Source of the DNA: Magnetococcales bacterium
GTDB taxonomy: Bacteria; Pseudomonadota; Magnetococcia; Magnetococcales; Magnetaquicoccaceae
Reading direction: 5' to 3'
Assembly (NCBI GenBank): GCA_015228895.1
Contig: JADGCR010000124.1
Span: 1-6,744 of the forward strand
Length of the DNA: 6,744 nt
Positions 1-5,905 of this stretch are shown here, piece after piece (the stretch's first letter is position 1; each line of letters opens with the position of its first letter). The translations under genes and the position numbers were made by a program. The notes beneath the pieces are model-generated. The model was not told the DNA's origin and did no database searches. It worked only from the letters and a program-made list of their open reading frames with translations.

Positions 1-1
1 T

Positions 2-1723
2 CGCTTCCAGAAGGTGGCTCCGGTGGGCAGCACCTTTTCCGCCACGTCGGACATCATCTGTCTGGCCTGTCACGACAAGGGCAAGAACGCCTGGGCGGAA
101 TCCGCCCACGCCAACAGCACGGACGCGAACGAGACCTACAAATCGGGTGTCGGCTCCGCCGGCGCGCTGCGGGAGTTCCCCACCGGGGCCAAGGTGTGGC
201 AGATGGCCTGTCTCAACTGTCACGACACCCATACGGTGCCAGGCGCCCGCCGTCTGTTGCGGGAGGGGACCGACAGCGCGACAGCGCCCAAACAGGGGGG
301 GTACTCGGCCACGGAGGAGACCTGTTTCCAGTGTCATCTGCCCGTGGCCCAGAGCATTCTGGAATCCGCCAGCAATGCGGTGCCCGACATCAAGACCGAT
401 TTCACCACCGCCGGCAACAGGCGCATGCCCATCACCACCGCCGATCAGGCCACCCCCGGCAACGCGGAGAAACACGACATCGTCAACGCCGATTTCCAGG
501 AGACCCAACTCTCCCTGGGCCAGGGGGATCTGCTGAATCGGCACGCGGAGTGTCCGGATTGCCACAATCCCCACCGGGTGATGAAAAACCAGTCGTTCAA
601 CGGCTCCGGGGCCGCCACCGCCTCCACCCATCCGCATGTGAACACGGCGCAGCATTCCAATCTGGCGTCCGGCGCCCTGCGGGGGAACTGGGGTGTGGAA
701 CCGACCTACACCGATACCGCTTTCATGTCATTGCCTTCGGGTTACACGGTCAAGAAGGGGGATGGGGGGAGCGGGGCCTCCACGGCGCGCAGTGCCAGTC
801 ATGTCACCCGTGAATACCAGATCTGTCTGAAATGCCACTCGGATTACGGCTATACCGACGATGGGCTGTTTACCACCCTGACCCGACCGGCGCTTGGGGG
901 GTTTGCCGGAGGCACGGCCAGCGGCACCAATGGTTTGACCAGGTACACCAATCAGGCCATGGAGTTCGCCGCCAACGCCAACGACTCCCTGACCGGGACG
1001 GACCAGAAGGAAGCCAGCAATGCCAGCGACAACCGTCGCTCTTTCCATCCGGTGATCTGGCCCACGGGGCGGACCCTCGCGGAACGGGGCGGCATGGCCA
1101 ACCTGTGGCTCTCCCCCTGGAACGGGTCGAGCGGTGGGTTCGTTGGCAACCAGACCATGTATTGTTCCGATTGTCATGGTTCGGCCACCGCCGATGGCAC
1201 CTCGACCCCTAATGCGGGCAAGCCATGGGGACCCCATGGTTCCGCGAACAATTTCATTCTCAAGGGGACCTGGGACACCTCGACCGGGTCAGGCCAAACG
1301 ACGGGCATTTGTTTCAGATGTCATAATTACAGTAACTATGCCACCAGAAACAGCACCCAAAGCGGGTTTTGTTGTGAAAAGGACAGCAACCTGCATGGAT
1401 ATCATGCCGACAAGATTGGTAAAATGCGTTGTACCTGGTGTCATGTGGCCGTGCCCCATGGCTGGAAGAACAAGGCGTTTCTCGTGAACCTGAACAGCGT
1501 TGGCGCGGAGGGTGGTTTGGGTGGCATCCAGGTACGCAATGGGCAGACAGCGCTTTATAATAGACCACCTTATTATCAGGGAGCGGTCTTGAAGGTCAAG
1601 ACATGGAAAAAGAGTGGCAGTTGGACGGCGGGCGCTTGCGGCTCCAGTGGCGCGCCGGGCAATGGGTCGACTGGCCGAAGCTGGATGCGGGACAGTTCCG
1701 AAAACTGTGCCAATCCACCATAA
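2..1723 (+). CDS. Multihaem c-type cytochrome (at least 8 haems), 5' end outside window
   Basis: Probable periplasmic or surface electron-transfer protein binding at least eight covalent haems. The frame is open from base 2; a GTG at 14 exists but the frame continues upstream of it, so the gene is truncated by the window edge and its signal peptide and possibly more haem sites are missing. Numbering from that GTG, CXXCH motifs begin at Cys16, 66, 104, 180, 271, 384, 433 and 473 (CLACH, CLNCH, CFQCH, CPDCH, CLKCH, CSDCH, CFRCH, CTWCH). Additional histidines (for example His73, 461, 464, 482) could be distal ligands. Four cysteines lie outside CXXCH: an adjacent pair Cys453/Cys454 between haem sites 7 and 8, and Cys542 and Cys565 in the haem-free tail. 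The sequence is rich in Gly, Ser, Asn and Thr, as is common in exported multihaem cytochromes. The stop TAA directly abuts the ATG of the ResB gene. The multihaem call is certain; the subfamily and redox partner are not identified. Confidence 0.93.
   Translation, partial: RFQKVAPVGSTFSATSDIICLACHDKGKNAWAESAHANSTDANETYKSGVGSAGALREFPTGAKVWQMACLNCHDTHTVPGARRLLREGTDSATAPKQGGYSATEETCFQCHLPVAQSILESASNAVPDIKTDFTTAGNRRMPITTADQATPGNAEKHDIVNADFQETQLSLGQGDLLNRHAECPDCHNPHRVMKNQSFNGSGAATASTHPHVNTAQHSNLASGALRGNWGVEPTYTDTAFMSLPSGYTVKKGDGGSGASTARSASHVTREYQICLKCHSDYGYTDDGLFTTLTRPALGGFAGGTASGTNGLTRYTNQAMEFAANANDSLTGTDQKEASNASDNRRSFHPVIWPTGRTLAERGGMANLWLSPWNGSSGGFVGNQTMYCSDCHGSATADGTSTPNAGKPWGPHGSANNFILKGTWDTSTGSGQTTGICFRCHNYSNYATRNSTQSGFCCEKDSNLHGYHADKIGKMRCTWCHVAVPHGWKNKAFLVNLNSVGAEGGLGGIQVRNGQTALYNRPPYYQGAVLKVKTWKKSGSWTAGACGSSGAPGNGSTGRSWMRDSSENCANPP
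1692..1708 (+). other. Small inverted repeat just before the resB start
   Basis: A perfect 6-bp inverted repeat (ACAGTT and AACTGT, 5-base loop) lies at the end of the multihaem cytochrome gene and finishes 15 bases before the ATG of resB. No good Shine-Dalgarno sequence is visible for resB, so its translation may depend on coupling to the upstream gene. The hairpin is weak and may be chance. Confidence 0.3.
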
Positions 1724-2689
1724 ATGCCTAAACTGATTTCATTGGCCTCCCTGCAATGGACTCCGCTGTTGTTGCTGTTGTTGGGAGCGGGGGCGATCGG
1801 GGCGGCCCAGGGAGTGGCCACGCCAACGGCGCTGTTGGCTCTCCCGCTCGCCTTGTTGGGCTTGAACCTCCTGGCGGCCATCGTCGCGAACGCCACGTTT
1901 CGCGCCCAGCCCGCGTTGCTGGTGTTTCATGTCGCGTTGTTGGGGATGGTGGTGTTGGCCGGTCTGGGACGGCTGACCTATCTGAAAGGGTGGGTGGAGT
2001 TGGCCCATGGGGAGGCGTTCCAGGGTGAATTGACCGGTGTTGAAAAGGGTTGGTTGCATGGGGGGCGGTTGGAGCGGGTGGTGTTCGCCAACGAGGGGTT
2101 CGTCAAGGAGTACGGCCCGGACTGGCGCGGGCGCAAGACCAGCAATCCGGTGCGCTGGCTGGATGATCGGGGGGTGTGGCGGCGCACCGTGCTGGGCGAG
2201 GAGAACTCTTTGCCGCTCCATGGGTATCGGATCTACACCAGTTCCAATCATGGTTTCGCGCCGGTCTTTGTCTGGCGTCAAGCGGGCCGGGACCGACCGG
2301 TCAGAGGGGTGGTGCATCTCCCCGCCTATCCCCGCTATCGGGAACAAAGCAACGCCTGGACCATTCCGGGAACCGATATCGCCGTGCTGGCCATGCTCCT
2401 CATGGAGGAACCGGTGGTCAACGCGGCGACCGGGGGGATCTTTCCCACGGTTCCCAGACATCGCCTGCGGGTGACGGTCCAGGGGGAGACCCGTGATCTG
2501 CTCCCCGGAGAGCGGTTTCCCCTGCCCCGTGGTGGGGAACTGCAGTATGTGGAACTGGGCGCCTGGATGGGCTATCGGGTGTTTTACGAATGGAGCCGTT
2601 CCTGGTTGCTGGCGACCTGCCTGGTGGCGGCCACGAGCCTTTCCTGGCATTTCTGGCGGAAGTTTGCGGTCAATCCGGTCAAGCTGTAG
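1724..2689 (+). CDS. resB: ResB/Ccs1-type cytochrome c maturation protein (System II)
   Basis: Membrane partner of CcsA in System II cytochrome c maturation, which moves haem across the membrane and presents it with reduced apocytochrome for ligation at CXXCH sites. The 321 residues show the family plan: three membrane segments near residues 8-28, 35-55 and 65-85, a large periplasmic domain from about 90 to 290, and a final membrane segment near 293-310. His69, in an FHVALL context within the third segment, matches the family's conserved membrane histidine (TM-His1 in CcsBA fusions). In the periplasmic domain the GYRIYTSSNHG stretch near 167-177 and the YRVFYEW stretch just before the last helix are typical. 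At 321 residues it is shorter than many ResB proteins (often about 400 or more). The ATG follows the upstream TAA with no gap and no clear ribosome site, suggesting translational coupling. It sits 31 bases before its usual partner ccsA. Family call firm. Confidence 0.88.
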   Translation: MPKLISLASLQWTPLLLLLLGAGAIGAAQGVATPTALLALPLALLGLNLLAAIVANATFRAQPALLVFHVALLGMVVLAGLGRLTYLKGWVELAHGEAFQGELTGVEKGWLHGGRLERVVFANEGFVKEYGPDWRGRKTSNPVRWLDDRGVWRRTVLGEENSLPLHGYRIYTSSNHGFAPVFVWRQAGRDRPVRGVVHLPAYPRYREQSNAWTIPGTDIAVLAMLLMEEPVVNAATGGIFPTVPRHRLRVTVQGETRDLLPGERFPLPRGGELQYVELGAWMGYRVFYEWSRSWLLATCLVAATSLSWHFWRKFAVNPVKL

Positions 2690-2710
2690 CACAAGCCGGT
2701 TCGGGTGGGC

Positions 2711-2714
2711 GGAG
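2711..2714 (+). promoter_or_regulatory. Ribosome binding site for ccsA
   Basis: GGAG ends six bases before the ATG at 2721. The open frame extends upstream to 2493 within resB, so this site decides the start. A GTG at 2718 is directly adjacent and cannot be excluded, but it would leave only three bases after GGAG. Confidence 0.7.
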
Positions 2715-2720
2715 TGGGTG

Positions 2721-3542
2721 ATGGAAAAAGAACTCGCTGTGATGTGGCTGGGGCTGGTCGCTTATGTCCTGGCAGGCTCCTGCGCCGTGATCCTGTCTCT
2801 GTTGGGCCGGCGTCTGGGGTGGGCGGTCCTGGCCATGATGCTGTCGGGCCTGGTTCTCCACGGGTTCTCCCTGGGCCTGCGTTGGGAACGGCTGGGACAT
2901 GGACCGTTTGTCAACCAGTTTGAAATCATTTCCAGCAATCTTTGGAGTCTGACACTGGTTTATGGCGTGGTCTACTGGCGGATTCCCGGACTGCGAACCC
3001 TCGCCTCGGTGGTGCTGCCCACCCTGTTCATTCTGATGGGGTGGTTGCTGGTGGTGGATCCTCTCAATTCGGAGTATCCGCCGACCTACAATACCGTCTG
3101 GCTGTATGTGCACATCGGGTTCGGCAAGGTGTTTCTGGGGGCCGCCCTGGTGGCTGCGGCCCTGGGGGTGGTGGTTCTGCTCCGGGCCTTGGCGGGCGGC
3201 CTGGTCGGGCGGCCCTTGTTTTCCGCGCTGCCGGTGGACGATACTCTGGACGAGGTGGGCTATCGATTCCTGGCGTTGGCTTTCGTGTTCGACACGTTGA
3301 TGATCGTGGCCGGGGCCATCTGGGCCCAGGACGCCTGGGGCAGGTACTGGAGTTGGGATCCCCTGGAGGTTTGGTCCCTGATCAACTGGCTGCTGGTGAC
3401 GTTGGCGTTGCATCTGCGTCCCACCTTCGACATCTCCCCCCGTGTCGGCGGGGTGGTGGGGATTTCGGTCTTTGTGGTGGCTTTTGTCAACTTTTTCGGG
3501 GTGCCGTTTCTGTCGCGGACCATGCATCAAGGTGTTTTTTAG
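2721..3542 (+). CDS. ccsA: CcsA/ResC-type cytochrome c synthase subunit (System II)
   Basis: Haem-handling subunit of the ResB-CcsA cytochrome c synthase; binds haem on the outer face of the membrane and delivers it to apocytochrome c. The 273-residue protein is mostly hydrophobic helices. The WWD motif of the haem-handling protein family lies at residues 201-218: Trp201, Trp206, Trp210, Trp212, Asp213, Pro214, Glu216 and Trp218. Three histidines are spaced like the conserved ligands of CcsBA proteins: His131 (outer, in LYVHIGFGK), His231 (membrane, in LALHLRP) and His269 (outer, in MHQ). An upstream GHGPFVNQFE segment (59-68) matches the usual family motif before the second helix pair. The start at 2721 is preferred because of the GGAG six bases upstream and the hydrophobic N-terminus; the longer open frame would overlap resB by nearly 200 bases. 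It is 31 bases after resB and 5 bases before the oxidase-like gene. Confidence 0.92.
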   Translation: MEKELAVMWLGLVAYVLAGSCAVILSLLGRRLGWAVLAMMLSGLVLHGFSLGLRWERLGHGPFVNQFEIISSNLWSLTLVYGVVYWRIPGLRTLASVVLPTLFILMGWLLVVDPLNSEYPPTYNTVWLYVHIGFGKVFLGAALVAAALGVVVLLRALAGGLVGRPLFSALPVDDTLDEVGYRFLALAFVFDTLMIVAGAIWAQDAWGRYWSWDPLEVWSLINWLLVTLALHLRPTFDISPRVGGVVGISVFVVAFVNFFGVPFLSRTMHQGVF

Positions 3543-3547
3543 CATTC

Positions 3548-5374
3548 ATGGAAGAACCGATTCCCGCTGATGTGGCCCGCAGGGCCACAGCCTGGCTGAT
3601 GCTCGGGTTGGCCTCCCTCACCCTTTCGACGCTGTGCGCCCTTTTGCTGGCGGCGGCGCGCATGCCCGGGTGGTCGGCGGCGTTGGCGGGGCTGGAGGGC
3701 GTTTTCCATACCGCCTTGGTGCTGCATGTCAACTTGTCGGCCACGGTGTGGTTTCTGGCCTTTTCCGGGGCATTGTGGAGCCTGGCGGGTGGGACCAGAC
3801 TGGGATGGGTGGACGGGATGGGTTTTTTTTGCGCCTTGTCGGGTACGGTGCTGCTGATGCTCGCGCCGTTGTTGGCCCCTGGCAGGCCGGTGTTGAGCGA
3901 TTATCTGCCCACCTTGCGCAATCCGTTTTTTTTCGCCGGTTTGCTGTTTCTGGGCGCGGGCATGGCCCTGGCGGCGGTGCGCGCCCTGTGCACCATTCCG
4001 TGCCGGGGGCGGGCGGGGTCTCTTGGCGTGTCTGGGAGTGGCCTGTTCCTGGGGGCGGTTTCCCTGTTGATGGCGCTGCTGGGATTTGTGGTCGCCTTGG
4101 TCCGGTTGCCCGGAGAGTTGACCGGCAAGGACTATTTCGATCCCCTGTATTGGGCGGGTGGCCATTGGTTGCAGTTCAATCACGTCCTGATGATGTTGAC
4201 GCTCTGGCTGGTGCTGGCGCGGGTTGGGGGCATACGGTTGCCGTTTGGGGAACGGGGGGTGGAGGGGTTGCTGTGGCTGGGGTTCGCCCCCGCGCTCCTG
4301 GGGCTTTATCCGTTGGTGGCGTATGCCCCGGAGACCTTGGAATCTCGGCGGTTTTTCACCAACCTGATGGTCTGGGGGAGTTGGCTGGCGGTCCCGTTCT
4401 TTGTCGGGGGTCTGGTGTGGGGACGCCTGCGCGGTGGTGCCACGCAAACGCCGACGGCGGCCCCGTTGTGGGGTTCGGTGTTGTTGTTTGCCCTGGGGGT
4501 GGGGACCGGGAGCTTGATCGAGAACGACAGCGTGATGGTGACGGCCCATTATCATGGGACTGTGGGGGCGGTGACCCTGGCCTGCATGGGGATGGTCCTG
4601 GTGTTGTTGCCCGCGTTGGGATACGCGGGGGGAGTTTTTCCTTTGGCCCGTTTGCAGGCGTTTCTGTATGTCTCCGGCTTGTCGGTGTTGATTCTGGGAT
4701 TGGCCTGGTCCGGCATGCGGGGCGCGCCCCGCAAGACTCCGTTGATGGCCCACGCGCCGGATGTGGTCCGCGCCCCGGAAGGGATGGCTTTGATGGGAGC
4801 GGGGGCCGCCATCGCCCTGGTCGCCACCTTTTTCTTTTTGCTGCCGGCCTTGCGGACCCCGTTGGGGAGGAGAAAGCCGGCGGGACGGTGGACGGTGGTG
4901 CTCGGAGCGAGCGCGTTCATCGGGTTGACGGGGGGAGCGATCCATCTTTTGCCGGAGGTGTGGCGCGCTCCACCGGAGCAACCCGCCCCCGCGGTGGATG
5001 CCGAGCTGGCGCGCCGGTTTCAGGAAGGGGCGATGATGTTGCACGCCAAACGGTATGAGTACGCGATCACGGCCTTTCATTGGGTGTTGCAGCGCGCCCC
5101 GGAGATGCCGGAAGCCCATGTCAACATGGGATTCGCCCTGCTGGGTCTGGAACGGTTCGTCGCGGCCAGGGATTTTTTTCAAGCCGCCCTGGCGTTGCGT
5201 CCGGAACAGGTCAACGCCTATTATGGTCTGGCCCAGGCCCTGGACGCGCTCCAGGATCGGGAAGGGGCGCGGGGGGCCATGCGCACCTTCGTCCATTTGA
5301 ACAAGGAGGACTCCCCGTTTGCGCGCAAGGCCCGGGCCGCGCTCTGGGAGTGGGAAAAGAAGTCCGTACCGTGA
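3548..5374 (+). CDS. Divergent haem-copper oxidase subunit I-like membrane protein with C-terminal TPR domain
   Basis: A 608-residue protein with about 13 predicted membrane segments (roughly residues 14-467) followed by three TPR-like helix pairs at about 486-519, 520-553 and 554-587. Haem-copper superfamily features: His60 in LVLHVNLSATVWF (helix II, low-spin haem ligand position); His206 in GGHWLQFNH (helix VI, copper ligand position) with a further His212; and a helix X signature at 326-336, NDSVMVTAHYH, with His334 and His336 in the places of the high-spin and low-spin haem ligands. Residues 213-333 contain no histidine, so the adjacent His-His pair of helix VII is absent, and Phe210 stands where aa3-type enzymes have the cross-linked Tyr four residues after the helix VI His. 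It may thus bind haems but lack a normal copper site. The frame is open upstream to 2942, but that overlaps ccsA; ATG at 3548, five bases after the ccsA stop, is chosen, with a poor ribosome site suggesting coupling. Superfamily firm; catalytic role unknown. Confidence 0.8.
   Translation: MEEPIPADVARRATAWLMLGLASLTLSTLCALLLAAARMPGWSAALAGLEGVFHTALVLHVNLSATVWFLAFSGALWSLAGGTRLGWVDGMGFFCALSGTVLLMLAPLLAPGRPVLSDYLPTLRNPFFFAGLLFLGAGMALAAVRALCTIPCRGRAGSLGVSGSGLFLGAVSLLMALLGFVVALVRLPGELTGKDYFDPLYWAGGHWLQFNHVLMMLTLWLVLARVGGIRLPFGERGVEGLLWLGFAPALLGLYPLVAYAPETLESRRFFTNLMVWGSWLAVPFFVGGLVWGRLRGGATQTPTAAPLWGSVLLFALGVGTGSLIENDSVMVTAHYHGTVGAVTLACMGMVLVLLPALGYAGGVFPLARLQAFLYVSGLSVLILGLAWSGMRGAPRKTPLMAHAPDVVRAPEGMALMGAGAAIALVATFFFLLPALRTPLGRRKPAGRWTVVLGASAFIGLTGGAIHLLPEVWRAPPEQPAPAVDAELARRFQEGAMMLHAKRYEYAITAFHWVLQRAPEMPEAHVNMGFALLGLERFVAARDFFQAALALRPEQVNAYYGLAQALDALQDREGARGAMRTFVHLNKEDSPFARKARAALWEWEKKSVP
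3571..3589 (+). other. GC-rich hairpin in the first codons of the oxidase-like gene
   Basis: A perfect 8-bp inverted repeat (TGTGGCCC and GGGCCACA) with a 3-base GCA loop lies from codon 8 to codon 14. In mRNA it would form a compact stem close to the start codon of a gene whose ribosome site is weak, so it might dampen initiation unless the upstream gene is being translated. The structure is seen directly; the role is inferred. Confidence 0.4.
4716..4733. repeat. Perfect 18-bp palindrome inside the oxidase-like gene
   Basis: TGCGGGGCGCGCCCCGCA reads identically on both strands and has no mismatch or spacer. It lies in codons for the loop between the predicted helices at about 368-388 and 410-433 (residues around Met390 to Lys396). 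It may reflect GC-rich codon choice only; no function is assigned. Confidence 0.5.
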
Positions 5375-5400
5375 AAACCGACATTGTCTTCTACCAGAAA

Positions 5401-5404
5401 GGAG
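5401..5404 (+). promoter_or_regulatory. Ribosome binding site for the cupredoxin gene
   Basis: AAAGGAG ends nine bases before the ATG at 5414. This fixes the start at 5414 rather than the TTG at 5384 in the same frame, and the shorter protein begins with a proper signal peptide. Confidence 0.8.
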
Positions 5405-5413
5405 CAGCACAAC

Positions 5414-5878
5414 ATGCAAGCAAAAGTCTTGACCCGATGGATCGCCGCCGCGTTTGTCATGGGTTGGCTCGGCCAGGGAAGCGCCGCCGAGGATTATGTG
5501 GTCAACAGCGCCGAGATCGTCAAAGCCACGAACTGGAAAAACATCGAAAAGGTCACCATCACCCTGGATGAGTACGCCTACAGCCCGAAACAGCTGGTTT
5601 TCAAGGAGGGCAAGCCCTATCAACTCATTCTCAAGAACGTTGGCGAGAAAAAACACTATTTCACCGCCCCGGAGTTCTACAAGGCCATCGCCACCCGCAA
5701 GATTCAATCCGACAAGGACGGCGAGATCAAGGTGCCCTATCTGAACGCGGTGGAGTTGATGGTGAATGGTCAGTTGGACATTTATTTCGTGCCGGTCAAA
5801 AAGGGAAGCTATCCGGTGTTTTGCACCATTGACGACCACCAGAAACAGGGCATGGAAGGCCAGTTGGTGATCGAGTAA
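5414..5878 (+). CDS. Secreted cupredoxin with rusticyanin-like type 1 copper motif
   Basis: Small periplasmic blue-copper electron carrier, 154 residues. Residues 1-25 form a signal peptide: Lys4 and Arg8, a hydrophobic core, and a likely cut after GSAA at 25, giving a mature protein of about 129 residues. A type 1 copper site is visible: His81 in EKKHYF on the N-terminal side, then Cys137, His142 and Met147 near the C-terminus. The C-X4-H-X4-M spacing and the single upstream His about 56 residues before the Cys are the arrangement known from rusticyanin; plastocyanin and pseudoazurin have C-X2-H. The N-terminal extension before the beta core (about 26-48) is also longer than in plastocyanin. 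The gene follows the oxidase-like gene by 39 bases and precedes the haem-binding gene by 27, so it is probably a soluble carrier for this system. The cupredoxin fold is firm; the rusticyanin relation rests on ligand spacing, and it could instead be another cupredoxin-like family. Confidence 0.88.
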   Translation: MQAKVLTRWIAAAFVMGWLGQGSAAEDYVVNSAEIVKATNWKNIEKVTITLDEYAYSPKQLVFKEGKPYQLILKNVGEKKHYFTAPEFYKAIATRKIQSDKDGEIKVPYLNAVELMVNGQLDIYFVPVKKGSYPVFCTIDDHQKQGMEGQLVIE

Positions 5879-5888
5879 CCATCCGATC

Positions 5889-5900
5889 GGGGGGGGGGGG
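5889..5900 (+). promoter_or_regulatory. Run of 12 G residues at the ribosome-site position of the last gene
   Basis: An unbroken G12 tract begins 11 bases after the cupredoxin stop and ends five bases before the ATG at 5906. No other Shine-Dalgarno candidate exists in this 27-base gap. A G run can pair with the CCUCC anti-Shine-Dalgarno through a central G-U pair, so the tract itself probably serves as the ribosome site. Tracts of this length are prone to slipped-strand change, which would alter spacing and possibly translation level. It could also be an assembly length error. Confidence 0.6.
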
Positions 5901-5905
5901 TGCCG

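Noticed and set aside
1223..1239. A 17-base near-palindrome (8-bp arms around one base) in the multihaem cytochrome gene
   Set aside because: A one-base loop cannot form a normal hairpin and the arms simply encode a Pro-Trp-Gly-Pro-His-Gly stretch; likely chance.
1739..2692. A 317-residue minus-strand open frame opposite resB
   Set aside because: Low-complexity Gln/Pro/His-rich translation, no ribosome site or motif; a shadow of resB.
2493..2720. An upstream extension of ccsA within resB
   Set aside because: It overlaps resB, adds Trp/Arg-rich sequence without family similarity, and there is a GGAG site just before 2721.
2942..3547. An upstream extension of the oxidase-like frame that would give an 810-residue protein
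   Set aside because: The added 202 residues are Gly/Arg-rich and overlap ccsA in another frame, while ccsA has the clear WWD motif there. The ATG at 3548 gives a normal membrane-protein N-terminus.
4354..4359. Arg267-Arg268 in RRFFT considered as a direct replacement of the helix VII His-His pair
   Set aside because: Counting back from the conserved proline at 283, the pair would fall near residues 256-259, and RFFT better matches the RAYFT stretch of aa3 enzymes. Only the absence of histidine is safe to claim.
5869..5888. Possible terminator stem (GATCG and CGATC arms) at the end of the cupredoxin gene
   Set aside because: Only five base pairs with a 10-base loop and followed by G residues, not T residues; not a Rho-independent terminator.
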